In this document: positions 51,346-61,700 of the stretch, piece after piece
How positions within the stretch are numbered: position 1 is the first letter of the stretch
Layout: each line of letters starts with the position of its first letter
Assembly (NCBI RefSeq): GCF_019431375.1
Contig: NZ_CP080267.1
Coordinates: 1,178,001 to 1,242,000, forward strand
Origin: Alcanivorax sp.
GTDB taxonomy: Bacteria > Pseudomonadota > Gammaproteobacteria > Pseudomonadales > Alcanivoracaceae
DNA length: 64,000 bases
Reading direction: 5' to 3'
Program-made: the position numbers and the translations under genes
The notes under the pieces: model-generated
The model's database searches: none
What the model was told of the DNA's origin: nothing
What the model saw: only the letters and a program-made list of their open reading frames with translations

Positions 51346-53057
51346 TACATCGGCGCCGCGCAACCCACCTGAGGTTCCCATACAAACTCCTTCTGACTGG
51401 GTTGGGCGATAACGCGCAATTCCACGCTCTCGTTTATCGGCGCAAGCTGGCTGAGTAGACGGTGCAGTACGCAGCCGAACAGGTAGATATCGTCCAGCGA
51501 TAAAAAGTCACCCTGGCTGAGCTGCACCGTTACCACCGCACCCCGGTAGAGCATTCCCTTGAGCATCCGAGTCACCGGCGTGACACTCACCTCCTGCAGG
51601 GCCTGGCGGCGACGCTGGTTTTCCTGCCGGTCCGTCCAGTCCAGCAAGCCCATCAGTGATTGCAGGCTGTTGCGGTTGGCCAGCCCCACTGCGGAAAGCT
51701 GCATCAGTGCCTGTAATTGCCAGCGATAGGCGCTGCTGTCCGGGCACGGCAGGTAACTGCAGGGGCGATTGAGGTTGCGGATCGACAGGGACGACGGCAC
51801 GCCCTCGCCGGGCCGGGTAATCTGGTTTTCCGCCAGATAACGGCGTGGCAAATAGCCGTCACTGACTCTGACACGAGCAGACAGCGTCTGCGCCGGAATC
51901 AGGCCGGGGCCGGACAGGCTGATAAACGGTTGCGGCGTGGCCAGCCCAAGATCGCGGCGTGTTAATCGATAACAGTATTCGCCCTGGCTGAAATCATGGG
52001 CACGGTAGAACGGCTGGTAGTCGGTAAGCCGGGCACTGCGATGATCGCGACCGGTCAGCGACAGAATCTCATGCAGAACCACCGTATCCGGGTATTTCTG
52101 GTCCGGCAGGAAACGGTATTCCGCCCGTTTCTGATCCACATCGAGAGGGTCCGCGTCCAGCTCGTAGAGGTTGATGGCCGGCACACAGTTAAGCTGAAAA
52201 TGCTCGCGCTTGAGCTGATGCTCCGCCGGCAGCTGCAAAGGTAGTTCCACTTGCAACTGACATTCACGCCCCTTGTCCGGGAAGGTCAGCTGCGACAGGC
52301 CGGCAATACGAATAAAGAAAAACCGTTCCCGCCAGGCAAAATAATCCTGTAGCAGGGAAAAACCGGGCAGCCCGCGGTGGTGACCGGTATGGGACAACTC
52401 CTCCAGATACGGCATGCTGACATCAGCGGCGTCCAGTTCACCACAGGATGAGCCATCCACCGAAAAGCCCAGCTTTCCGTTCGGCCGGCTAAGGCCATGA
52501 CACAACGCCAGCGCCAGCGCCGGGTCGCAGTGCAGGTAAATGTCCAGAGTAGACAGATCCAGATCCGCCAGATTACCGGCGCCAGCATGGGCCAGTGTTA
52601 GGGTCAGTTCAGTGCTGCCATTACCGGTTTCGCGGGTCTGAACGCCGCTGACCTGCAATGGCAGGATCTGTAAGTCAGCCAGCGTGGAAAAGTGACATTG
52701 CTGCCTGCCCTCCCCCACCGGAGCGGAGCGGATAATGCTGCCAGCTGGCAGGCTCTTGCCTCCCTGGGCATTGGCATCCGGGGTAAAGTTCATCACCGTG
52801 CGGCTGGCATAGCCGCGTAACTGGCCGGGGCACAGCTGCTCCAGCAGTTGCTCACTGATAGCGGTTTCGCTGTCATCAATACGGGTGCGGATCTGTGCTG
52901 CGATAAATGCCATTCCTTCCAGCAAACGCTCCACATAAGGGTCGCGGTCACGGACTTCAGCCAGGTTCAGCATCCTGGCCTGCTCGGGATGGGCTTTGGC
53001 AAAATCGGCGGCGGCCTCATGCAGCAACCGCATTTCGGATTCAAAATACTCGCGCAT
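51345..53057 (-). CDS. tssF: T6SS baseplate protein TssF
   Basis: A 570-residue baseplate protein. MREYFESEMRLLHEAAADFAKAHPEQA, DPYVERLLEGMAFIAAQIR and a C-terminal GDFLSLDDIYLFGCVLHRLLSQ with FVWEPQVG are hallmarks. The ATG at 53057 lies inside the last codons of tssE (17-base overlap), and the stop overlaps tssG. The compact overlaps indicate one transcript and coordinated stoichiometry. Confidence 0.94.
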   Translation of the reverse strand: MREYFESEMRLLHEAAADFAKAHPEQARMLNLAEVRDRDPYVERLLEGMAFIAAQIRTRIDDSETAISEQLLEQLCPGQLRGYASRTVMNFTPDANAQGGKSLPAGSIIRSAPVGEGRQQCHFSTLADLQILPLQVSGVQTRETGNGSTELTLTLAHAGAGNLADLDLSTLDIYLHCDPALALALCHGLSRPNGKLGFSVDGSSCGELDAADVSMPYLEELSHTGHHRGLPGFSLLQDYFAWRERFFFIRIAGLSQLTFPDKGRECQLQVELPLQLPAEHQLKREHFQLNCVPAINLYELDADPLDVDQKRAEYRFLPDQKYPDTVVLHEILSLTGRDHRSARLTDYQPFYRAHDFSQGEYCYRLTRRDLGLATPQPFISLSGPGLIPAQTLSARVRVSDGYLPRRYLAENQITRPGEGVPSSLSIRNLNRPCSYLPCPDSSAYRWQLQALMQLSAVGLANRNSLQSLMGLLDWTDRQENQRRRQALQEVSVTPVTRMLKGMLYRGAVVTVQLSQGDFLSLDDIYLFGCVLHRLLSQLAPINESVELRVIAQPSQKEFVWEPQVGCAAPM

Positions 53058-53469
53058 TGGCTGCTCCCGCCTTGATATCGGCACCCCCGTCGCTCTGGAA
53101 ATAGGTACGGAAACGGGCCACGCCGCCTTCCGGTACCACACCGGTCACTTCCAACTGCACTACACAGTCCGTGGAGCTCTCCCGTCGCGCCGTTACCTGG
53201 ATATGTTGCAAGCGCGGTTCAAAGCGAACGATGGTCTCGCGCACCAGGCGAGCGAGGGTGTCGATTGAATAGGGCAAGGCATCATAGAGAGACGGCAGAT
53301 CCGGCAGGCCATGTTCGGGCAGATGCTCCAGCACGTCATAGCGTGCATTGAGCAATCGCTGTAGATGATCGTGAATGCTACGCAGGCGCGCCTCGCGGCC
53401 TTCCAGCGACGCCACCGGTGTGCCATCGGCAAACCGGCCATGAATGATCTCGAACAGGGCAGCGGACAT
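53041..53469 (-). CDS. tssE: T6SS baseplate protein TssE (gp25-like)
   Basis: A 142-residue gp25/lysozyme-like baseplate component with SIHDHLQRLLNARYDVLEHLPEHGLPDL and the EPRL segment (RFEPRLQHIQV) that is diagnostic of the family. I start at ATG 53469 behind GAGGGA; upstream in-frame codons overlap the hcp gene. The C-terminus overlaps tssF. Confidence 0.92.
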   Translation of the reverse strand: MSAALFEIIHGRFADGTPVASLEGREARLRSIHDHLQRLLNARYDVLEHLPEHGLPDLPSLYDALPYSIDTLARLVRETIVRFEPRLQHIQVTARRESSTDCVVQLEVTGVVPEGGVARFRTYFQSDGGADIKAGAANARVF

Positions 53470-53530
53470 AATCCCTCGTGATGCGACAAAATGGATTGGG
53501 TGGGGGCGAACAAAATCCGCCCCCGGGCTC

Positions 53531-54016
53531 TTAGCGGCCTTCGGTCCAGGAGTCGGAGAACTCGATGTTGCCGTCCACATAGGTCCAGGTGATCGCAGCA
53601 TAGCGTGCGGACACCTCTTCCAGATGCGGATAGCTTTCCTTGTCGATGTCCTTCACGTTGTGCATCACCGGCTTCACGGAAGTGATTTTCACGTCCTTGA
53701 GGGTGTGACGGAAATATTCCTTCTCGGTGCCGGTATCGTCGATGCGGAACCAGCGCAGCACCAGTTCCTTCAGGGTCTGACCGTTGCTGCAAGCCTTGTA
53801 CAGATACGGTGACGCACTGTCGAAACCCTTGGTGAAGACAAAGGGTTCATGCTTGCGGGTGCCGGTCAGGGAACCGGTATCACCATCGGTGGGGATACGC
53901 AGCTCATGATCGAAATGCAGCACCTCGATGCTCCCTTCCCGATCTGCAATGGAAACAGACCCTTCAATCTCGCTCCCCTGATCGTCCTTGATCCACATAT
54001 AGGCGGGAATCGCCAT
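53531..54016 (-). CDS. hcp: T6SS tube protein Hcp
   Basis: A 161-residue Hcp1-type protein that stacks as hexameric rings to form the inner tube and is secreted. MAIPAYMWIKDDQGSEIEGS, EVLHFDHELRIPTD, HEPFVFTKGFDSASPYLYKA and YFRHTLKDVKI match the family well. AGGAGG lies nine bases before the ATG. It stands apart from tssC by 154 bases containing hairpins, which may raise its relative expression. Confidence 0.96.
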   Translation of the reverse strand: MAIPAYMWIKDDQGSEIEGSVSIADREGSIEVLHFDHELRIPTDGDTGSLTGTRKHEPFVFTKGFDSASPYLYKACSNGQTLKELVLRWFRIDDTGTEKEYFRHTLKDVKITSVKPVMHNVKDIDKESYPHLEEVSARYAAITWTYVDGNIEFSDSWTEGR

Positions 54017-54170
54017 AAGAAAACCTCCTGTTCAGTTTCAGTTTTATCAAAGGCCGGCTGATGCCAGCCCCGCACACCCTCCCCCCAGGGCAACAACCTT
54101 GTTGTTACTCACGGCTCAAGGATGTGTTCCATGCAGGCAGGGAGTTTCTGGCCCCCGCCTGCCAAAGTGA
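54017..54170 (-). promoter_or_regulatory. tssC-hcp spacer with hairpins
   Basis: GCAGGC and GCCTGC with internal GGGAG/CCCC form a stem at 54133-54162, too weakly followed by T to be a clear terminator. AACAACCTTGTTGTT at about 54093-54107 and GGCTG/CAGCC near 54055-54069 are smaller stems. A processing site, leaky terminator or internal hcp promoter is plausible; none is proven. Confidence 0.35.
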
Positions 54171-55700
54171 TCAGCCGTCTTTGCCAGCCGGTAGCTGGGA
54201 CACCAGTGACAGGCGCACATCCACCCCTTCGATCTGGAAATGCGGCATGACGGCCATGTCCACCCGGTAGTAGCCCGGGTTTTCGGGAATGCTCTGCACT
54301 TTCACATAGCCATCCTGCAGCGGGTAATTGGCCACCAGTTCCGGATCCGGATTGTTCATCTTGGTAACCAGGCCCTGGAGCCAGTCGTTGAGTTCGTTTT
54401 CCAGTTCCTGGCGGCTTTTGCTGGCACCAATGTTTTCGCGCTGCAGAACCTTGAGGTAATGTGCCAGACGCGATACCAGGAAGATGTAAGGCAAACGCGA
54501 ATTAATGCGTGAGTTAGCGGTGGCTTCTTTTGTCGTATATTCCGCCGGTCTCTGGGTGGAATTGGCTGAAAAGAAGCAGGCGTAGTCGCTGTTCTTGTAG
54601 AAGCTCAGCGGAATAAACCCTTCCTCGGCGAATTCCAGTTCCTTGGTTTCCGAAATCAGGATTTCCGTAGGAATCTTGGCCTGGGTACCACGGCCAACGT
54701 CGTAATGATGCAGCGGCAGGTTTTCCAGCTTGCCGCCCGCTTCCGGGCCCCGGATGTTTACCGTCCAGCCGTACTGTTTGAAGCTGCGCGCCATGTTGGA
54801 TGCGAAGGCGAAGGTGGCATTGCCCCACAGGTATTTCTCGTGGTCTTCGCCGGCTACGCTTTCCTGGTAGTTGAACTGGCGCACCGGATTGCTTTCCCCA
54901 TAGGGAAGACGCAGCAGGAAGCGCGGCATTACCAGGCCCACATAGCGGGAGTCTTCGCTTTCACGGAAACTGCGCCAGCGGGTGTACTCAGCTTTTTCCA
55001 GATAGCTGCCGATATCCTGAATCTTCGGCACTTCCTCGATGGCATCCTTGCCGAAGAACTTGCTGCCGGCACTGCCCAGGAAAGGGCAATGAGACGCGGC
55101 AGCCACCCGGGAAATTTCCGTGAGCAGGGAAATATCCGGCGCAGAACAATCGAACTCGAAGTTGGAAATCACCGCGGACATGGGTTCACCGCCCGGGGTG
55201 TCGTATTCCTGGATGTAAAGATGATTGAACAGCCCGGACTGGGTCACATCTGGCACATCCTCGAAATCCTCGGCCAGGTCTTCCTTGCTGGCATCCAGCA
55301 ACTCCACGCGGATGTTGGCCTTGGGATCGGCCCGGTCCACCAGGAACTTCAGGGAGGTCCAGGCGGATTCCACTTTCTGGAATTCCGGGTGGTGCATGAC
55401 CGCATCCAGTTGCGTGCTGATGGCGCTGTCGATGCGGGCGATGTACTGGTCCAGCAGGGTTTTGTCGATACGATCGAATTTGTCGCTGCGACTGGCCAGG
55501 TCGAGAAAGACCTGTAGCGCCGCCGTCAGCCGCTGCTCCAGCGGCACTTCTGCCAGGTTCTCGCTGTGGTGAAAGGTCTGCAGGGTCAGTGGCTGCCCCA
55601 CCGGGTTGATGTCCACCATGCTGCAAAGGCGCTCGTAGATGCTGCCTTCTTCCTGGCTTTCCACCTCGGTGGTGGCCTGTTGCGTCTGTTGTGTACTCAT
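54171..55700 (-). CDS. tssC: T6SS contractile sheath large subunit TssC/VipB
   Basis: A 509-residue sheath protein. WTSLKFLVDRADPKANIRVELLDASKEDL, YIQEYDTPGGEPMSAVISNFEFD, PRFLLRLPYG and the terminal NPGYYRVDMAVMPHFQIEGVDVRLSLVS are strongly conserved features. ATG at 55700 with AAGGAGAG. It follows tssB by 25 bases and polymerises with it. Confidence 0.97.
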   Translation of the reverse strand: MSTQQTQQATTEVESQEEGSIYERLCSMVDINPVGQPLTLQTFHHSENLAEVPLEQRLTAALQVFLDLASRSDKFDRIDKTLLDQYIARIDSAISTQLDAVMHHPEFQKVESAWTSLKFLVDRADPKANIRVELLDASKEDLAEDFEDVPDVTQSGLFNHLYIQEYDTPGGEPMSAVISNFEFDCSAPDISLLTEISRVAAASHCPFLGSAGSKFFGKDAIEEVPKIQDIGSYLEKAEYTRWRSFRESEDSRYVGLVMPRFLLRLPYGESNPVRQFNYQESVAGEDHEKYLWGNATFAFASNMARSFKQYGWTVNIRGPEAGGKLENLPLHHYDVGRGTQAKIPTEILISETKELEFAEEGFIPLSFYKNSDYACFFSANSTQRPAEYTTKEATANSRINSRLPYIFLVSRLAHYLKVLQRENIGASKSRQELENELNDWLQGLVTKMNNPDPELVANYPLQDGYVKVQSIPENPGYYRVDMAVMPHFQIEGVDVRLSLVSQLPAGKDG

Positions 55701-55725
55701 GCAATCTCTCCTTGCTGCACTGCGC

Positions 55726-56238
55726 TTATTCGCCGCTGCTTTCGCCATCCAGTGGCACCAGGGATTCCAGCTGGCCCATCAGGGATTCCAGCTCAGGCTG
55801 ATTTTTGACGATGCGCTCCAGCTCGCGGCGGAACTTGCTGTTATCCAGCAGGTTGGATTTCAGATCCTTGAGCAGGCTGCGCATGGCCAGCATGTCATTG
55901 AGCTGCGGGATGCTCTGGGCCACCGCTTCAGGTTTGAAGGACTTGAAGCTGTCGAACGCCAGATCCACTTCGATTTCAGAACCATCTTCACGGAGCTGGT
56001 TCTCCACCGTGTATTTCACCCGGGGAGCCATGTCCTTGAGCACATCATCGATGTTGTTGCGATCAATACGTACCCGCTCGCGTTCAGCCAGCCGCCCTTC
56101 CGCCTGACCATTGCTGTAATCCCCCATGACCAGGAGTTTCAGCGGCAGTTCGAGTTTCTTCTTGGCTCCACCGGTTTCCAGATCCAGGGTGATATTGACC
56201 CGTGCCCGCGGCACTTCATTCTGAAAGCTTTTAGACAT
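55726..56238 (-). CDS. tssB: T6SS contractile sheath small subunit TssB/VipA
   Basis: A 170-residue sheath partner. RARVNITLDLETGGAKKKLELPLKLLVMGDYS and the C-terminal FRRELERIVKNQPELESL are family signatures. ATG at 56238 with GAGGGG upstream. It lies 42 bases after tssA. Confidence 0.97.
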   Translation of the reverse strand: MSKSFQNEVPRARVNITLDLETGGAKKKLELPLKLLVMGDYSNGQAEGRLAERERVRIDRNNIDDVLKDMAPRVKYTVENQLREDGSEIEVDLAFDSFKSFKPEAVAQSIPQLNDMLAMRSLLKDLKSNLLDNSKFRRELERIVKNQPELESLMGQLESLVPLDGESSGE

Positions 56239-56280
56239 GATTCCCCTCGTTGACTTGTCGATCCATGAACATGAATGCCG

Positions 56281-57780
56281 TTACAGCATGGCTGCGGCGG
56301 CGGTGATATCGGTACGGCTGATGTGCTGGCCGATCTGCTCCAGCCGCATCTGCGCCTGCTCGTTGTTATCCTGGGCGCGCAGCGCTTGCTGCAGCAGGCG
56401 CCAGACCCGCAGTGCAAACGTGGGCTCCCAGGCGGGTATGCCGTGGTCGTCCAGACGTTCCGCAACGGCCTCCAGCAACGGCAGCGCCAGATCATGGCGC
56501 TGGTTCACCAGACACAGCTCGGCCTTGAGCAGATCCTGCTCGGAACGGGCTTTTCGCCCCCGGGTCGGTGTCTGGTCGATTATCTTGAGCCCGGCCACCA
56601 GGCCGTCCTGCTGGCTGGCGGCGGCGGCTTCCACCCCCACCTGGCCCCACAGGCTGTCATCGCTCCTGGTATTGTCGCTGTCATCGGTCATCAGCGATTC
56701 CACCCAGTTGGCGGCGGTGCCATCCAGAAAGGGAGTGCCATCACTGAACTGCAACTTGATCAGATCGCGCCGGGCAGTGAGCAGGGCCCGGCATTCTCGG
56801 CTGATCAGATCCGCCAGGTTGCCCAGCCCCAACCCCTGAGCGGCCTGGAAGGCAGCGTGCTGCAATGCCAGACAGAACTGCCCGCCCGGTTCCAGGAAAG
56901 TTCGCTCGGCAGCCAACAGGGCTTCATCCCATTGCTGTCTATCCAATGCCGAAGACACTGCATTCAGGGAAGCCGCACGCGGCGGTGCAATACGGGTTTT
57001 TCCCTTGTCCGCGGGAGGCACCGTCAACGCAGACCAGCGCATGGAGCGAGACAGGCGCACCATGGGTTCATAGCGTTTTTCGTGGCGATACCAGGCCAGC
57101 AATTCGCGCAGGGCCTTCTGCTCTGCCTTATCGCTGTCGATATTGCCCACCGGTGCCGCCGGCCCGGCAGCGGATTGCTGCCGTGTGGATGTCTGCGGTG
57201 TTGACTCAGCTTGTGGCTGATCAGCGTTGTCCTCTTCTGGAGCGGCCGACTCGGTAACTGCCGGCTGTTTTTTCTTCTGCTCGGCCAACCAGTCAGTAAT
57301 CGCTTTCAGACGGGGACCGTCATCAATCTTGTCATCCAGCAAGGTGTGAAAACGTGTCAGCTGGGTTTCCAGCTGTTCCAGCTCATCCTGATTGCAAACA
57401 TGCTTGCTGAGATAAACCGGGAAGCGCTCATTCCTCAGCCATTCAAAAGCACCCAGGCGAGCATTGGGGCGAGCGGGATGACAGTTTTCCCAGGCATACT
57501 CGATCGCCCAGCACCAAGCCGCCAGCGCATCGGCGAGACCTTTGACCCCATACAGGTAGGCGTAGGCCAGTGACGTATACGCCAGCACCCGCAGATCCAG
57601 GGCCTGCTCGCGCAGCACCGTATGGGAGAGATCACGGATACGCTCGAAGTCGTTGCCGCTGAGTTTTTCCACTTCACCGCGCAGCTGGGCAAAGCCATCG
57701 CTGTAACGGGGGTCTTCACCGGCTTCCCGGTTTTCCCACTGCGACAGAATTGCCAGCAGTTCGCTCTGCGTCTTGCTCAT
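56281..57780 (-). CDS. tssA: T6SS assembly protein TssA
   Basis: A 499-residue protein with an ImpA-type N-terminal domain (LRVLAYTSLAYAYLYGVKGLADALAAWCWAIEYAWENCHPARP, residues about 62-105) and a VasJ-like C-terminal domain. Between them is a Pro/Gln/Glu-rich linker (about 190-235), and a putative membrane segment is not evident. TssA caps or anchors the growing sheath. Its ATG overlaps the tagF stop by the ATGA arrangement. Confidence 0.88.
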   Translation of the reverse strand: MSKTQSELLAILSQWENREAGEDPRYSDGFAQLRGEVEKLSGNDFERIRDLSHTVLREQALDLRVLAYTSLAYAYLYGVKGLADALAAWCWAIEYAWENCHPARPNARLGAFEWLRNERFPVYLSKHVCNQDELEQLETQLTRFHTLLDDKIDDGPRLKAITDWLAEQKKKQPAVTESAAPEEDNADQPQAESTPQTSTRQQSAAGPAAPVGNIDSDKAEQKALRELLAWYRHEKRYEPMVRLSRSMRWSALTVPPADKGKTRIAPPRAASLNAVSSALDRQQWDEALLAAERTFLEPGGQFCLALQHAAFQAAQGLGLGNLADLISRECRALLTARRDLIKLQFSDGTPFLDGTAANWVESLMTDDSDNTRSDDSLWGQVGVEAAAASQQDGLVAGLKIIDQTPTRGRKARSEQDLLKAELCLVNQRHDLALPLLEAVAERLDDHGIPAWEPTFALRVWRLLQQALRAQDNNEQAQMRLEQIGQHISRTDITAAAAML

Positions 57781-58787
57781 AACCGACCTCCACTGACAAA
57801 GCGGCTGAGCAGATCCAGCAAGCTGCCCTGCTCCAATGCCGCCAGGTCTCTGGCTCGCTGGGACGGTGTCACCGTTCCCTTGAGCATGTCGGACAGGGTC
57901 TGCACATTGCCGTCGCGCAGAGTCGGATCAAACAGGTAAGGCAGAAAACTGGGCGGGACACGGCGGAAAAACAGGATCAACTGCCCCTGCGCTCCTTCCT
58001 CCCCCCAGCGCCAGAAATAATTGGCTGACCAGTTGCCACCCAGCAGGCTGTCAATCAGCCGCAGCCAGAACACCAGACACACCTGCCCGTGTTCTCCGCC
58101 TGGTAATGGCAGACGAATCCCCCAACCGGTCCTTGCCGGTCCACGGCGCATGACATTGGCCAGCAAATCACACACACCCTGATAAAAAAGCGCGGTATCA
58201 CCGTAGGCAGCGGCCAGCTCGTGAATACAGTCCACCGAGGTGGCACGCAGCAACCCCAGCTCCTGCTTGACCGCCTGGGAGCGCTCATCCTGATGGCATT
58301 CACCGGCAATGGTTTCCAGGCAGCCCAGCAGAATATCCAGTGGTTCAGTCTTCCAGCGCTGCCCGATTACAGAGGCGGACTGCTGGTAAAACCGTTGATA
58401 TACCACCGGCACAGCCGCTTGGGTTTCTTTCAGATAGGGAATCTGGGTAACGGTGCTGATAAGAAAGGGATACCAGCGCCCGCTCTGGTCACTGCCAGGG
58501 CCAATGGTGGCAAGCACTGGACGCCGCTCTTCCGTGGCCGAGAACACCAGATGGTGGATGCCGGCATCAGGAAACGCCTGCTCCCCCTGGGCGCCATTCA
58601 GGCGTCGGGAGATCAGTGCATAGCCTTCCTGCACCCAACCGTCCAGTTCGCGAATTTCTCGCTCAACCACATTGAGCTTGATGAAATCCGCACGAATGGG
58701 GAGTTTGCCAAAGGCGGCGATTTTCGGCTTGCCCGCCACCGCCATACTGGCGGCAACCGGCTTGGGCTGTTTAAGAAATCCCAGCAT
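57777..58787 (-). CDS. tagF: T6SS-associated protein TagF
   Basis: A 336-residue protein with the TagF/ImpM N-terminal domain (KIAAFGKLPIRADFIKLN, LDGWVQEGYALI, GRWYPFLI). TagF represses T6SS post-translationally in Pseudomonas, acting through Fha or related partners; no Fha gene is within the window. The start ATG at 58787 overlaps the tssM stop (TGATG) and the end overlaps tssA. Confidence 0.88.
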   Translation of the reverse strand: MLGFLKQPKPVAASMAVAGKPKIAAFGKLPIRADFIKLNVVEREIRELDGWVQEGYALISRRLNGAQGEQAFPDAGIHHLVFSATEERRPVLATIGPGSDQSGRWYPFLISTVTQIPYLKETQAAVPVVYQRFYQQSASVIGQRWKTEPLDILLGCLETIAGECHQDERSQAVKQELGLLRATSVDCIHELAAAYGDTALFYQGVCDLLANVMRRGPARTGWGIRLPLPGGEHGQVCLVFWLRLIDSLLGGNWSANYFWRWGEEGAQGQLILFFRRVPPSFLPYLFDPTLRDGNVQTLSDMLKGTVTPSQRARDLAALEQGSLLDLLSRFVSGGRL

Positions 58788-61700
58788 CAGCCTGCCTCCA
58801 GCACACTGCCAGCGGACGGCACCAGGGGTCGCAACATGTCATGGGGCAGATTGAAACTGCTCAGCACCCGTTGACTGAACACATTGGCCTGGCGATCAGC
58901 ACGCAACCGGTAGCGCACCACCAGTGGATCGCTGAGTCCGCCATTAAGCTCCCACTGCAACACGAACTCGGAGCTGCTTTCCCGGGAAATGGCAGCCTGA
59001 TTCAGCAGGCGGAACAGTGCCCAGGGGCCACTGACCTTCACCTCGTCACGAACCTGCCCACGACGGGACACCCCCGCTACCCGGGCACCCAGAGTGTTCT
59101 GGTCACCCGGCCAGGTAAACCGGCGCCACTCCTGGGGGCCATTGCGGTAACGGTAGGACTGGCCATTGCTTTCCAACATGATTTCACTGACACCGCGGGC
59201 CGGCAGCGGATACAGATAGAAGCTCATTTCCGGACGGCGCCCACCCCGGCCAAACAGACTCTCGGTAATCACCTGGGCCGACGCCAGGCTACCCATGAAC
59301 TGTTTGGACAGACCCAGCCCCTGGTTCAGCCATTGCCGCTCTGTCCAGCCACCCCGGCGGGTCTGTTCCAGGAAGGGACTCAGGCTATCGTCGACAAACC
59401 GCCACAGCCGACCATTGCCCGGCTGGAAGAAATCGGCCATGTCATCCAGGGTGGCATCGCGGCCTTTTTCGGCGAAGGGAAATTTCTTGCGCAGACGGCT
59501 GTCGAACACACTGGCCACTTCGGTTTGCCACTGATCAGCAATACCACCACGGGCCTCCACCAACACATTCCGCCAGCTTTCCCGCATCGCACCTTCAAAC
59601 AGCGGGCGCAGCGCTTCACGGGTGGTAACGTCTGCACCGCTGAGCAGACTGCTGATGGTGACCCAGCTCTTGTAGAGTTCGGTCTCCGAGCCACCCCGTC
59701 CGAGAATGCTGCCCGCATAGACTTCTGCTTCACGCCCCACATCCACGGAGAGTGACAGCCGCTCCATGTCGGTTTTCAGAGCAGACAGAATCAGCAAGTA
59801 CTGATGGATCAGTTCACTGACAGAGCGTTCTTCCGCCGCTTTGGTGAACCGGCGCAGTTCGGTGGTGCGTTCATCCAGTGCCTTGATCGTGCTGCGTTGT
59901 TCCAGCGCCGCCGCCTGAACAGCGCCATCCACCAGATCCGGCGCGGCTTCATATAGCGCCAGGTTCTTGCTGGTCTCGTTCATCAGCTGGCCGATGGGGC
60001 CATCCCCCCGGGACAGTCGATCAAGCTTTTTCACCCCGTCACCCAGGGAGGTGAAGCGTTTGATACGCACATCAGAAAGGAAACTCAGCCAGGCCTTGGC
60101 ATAGTCGCTGAAGTACAGATCCCGGATCTGCGCACGCAGCTCCGTCGCCAGGGCTTCATCAATCAACTGGCCATCCGCATCTTCGCCTTCGCGCAGACCG
60201 TATTGCCCGGTAAGCACCCAGTCACCGCGAGTGGCAGATTCAATGCGGGCATCAATCTGCGGCATCACAAAGTCTTCCCAGCCGTGACGGGTGTACACCC
60301 CTTCGACCCTGGTGGCCGCACCGATTACCTTGCGGGCATTGCGGTCAAGCATGTCCTCGATGCCATAGGGTTTTAGCTCGGTGCTGCCTTTGGAAATCAC
60401 CTGGGCATACATTTGCTGGGCATTGGGCGGGGTTTTCAGATGAGTTCGCCCCTGATCAATCAGTTCCTGACGGGCTTTCCACCGCTGATCCCGCTCTGCC
60501 CGTTCAGTCAGATAAAAATGGGCAATGCCGTACAGGGAATGAGAGCTATCGCTATCCGCTTCCTTGAACACCGCTTCGTTCTGCAGGCCCTTACGGTCCA
60601 GCCACAAACGATTCAGCACCGGGACAGCCTGATCCGCTTGCATGCGCTGCGGCGCCCGTGACAGCATCAGATAACTTTTCAGAGCCGCGTAGTAATCTTC
60701 GCGAATCGCTTCCTGGCCCTGACGGTCCGAGGACTCCCAGGCTCTGGCATGATTTTCCAGTGCATACTCCAGTGACTGGATAGCGGTATCCCGGTACAGC
60801 ACGTCCATGGACGTCATCAGCAAGTCTTGCAACTCCGGCAGCTGGCGATCTCCGGTATAGACCCCGAAGCGAAAACGCCAGGGTTTGTTCTCTTCATAGG
60901 CCTTGAGCTGCTGGTAATGCTGGTAAAGCGCATCTAGCACCTGAAACCGTTCCAGGCTGTCGTAGCGGTCATCCTGCAGGGCCAGGGTTACCTTCTGGGA
61001 CAAGGCCACTCCCTTGTCGAGCAGCATCTTGTTGGTCCCGTAGGAAGCCCCCAGCAACAGCAGCGTGCCCACCACCATCGACAGGGCAACCCCCATGGAG
61101 AGAGTTTTCAGGCCACGTTGCCATATCAGACTCCGGCGGTTGCCCTGCGCCGCGCCTTGCAACGGGATGACCACCTCAGTGAAAAAGCGATGGATGAAAA
61201 AGGGTTTTGGCGGCGTACTGCGTGCCGGGCGTTCCTGGCTGGGCAGACCGAAGGCCTGGCGAATGTTGCCCACCAGTCGGGTCAGCGGTGTGCCTTCCTG
61301 GGTGCCACTGGTGAAATAGGCGCCGGCAAAACGGGGCATTTCCTGATAAGGATTGTCCCGGAACAACAGGTTGATGAATTCCGACAGTTTTTCTGCGGCC
61401 ACCTGAAACTGGTCAGGAAAGCCGTACAGGGCTGCTTTGCGCTCCAGGTTTCTCTGCATCGACAGCTTGCGCAGGCGCAGGTCGCAGAGCTTCTGATACA
61501 ACTCCCGGGCATGGTTTTCGAACTGCTCGGCGGGGCTGGACTCAGCGCCCTCTTCCAACAGATAAGCGCCCCAGATCTGTTCCCTTTCGCTGTCACTCAG
61601 GTCTTCGAAAAACTCCTCGAAACCGGGAATCAGATCCGTCTTGGTGAAGACGATGAACACCGGGAACAACAGCCCAAGACGCTCCATAAGTTCATTGATG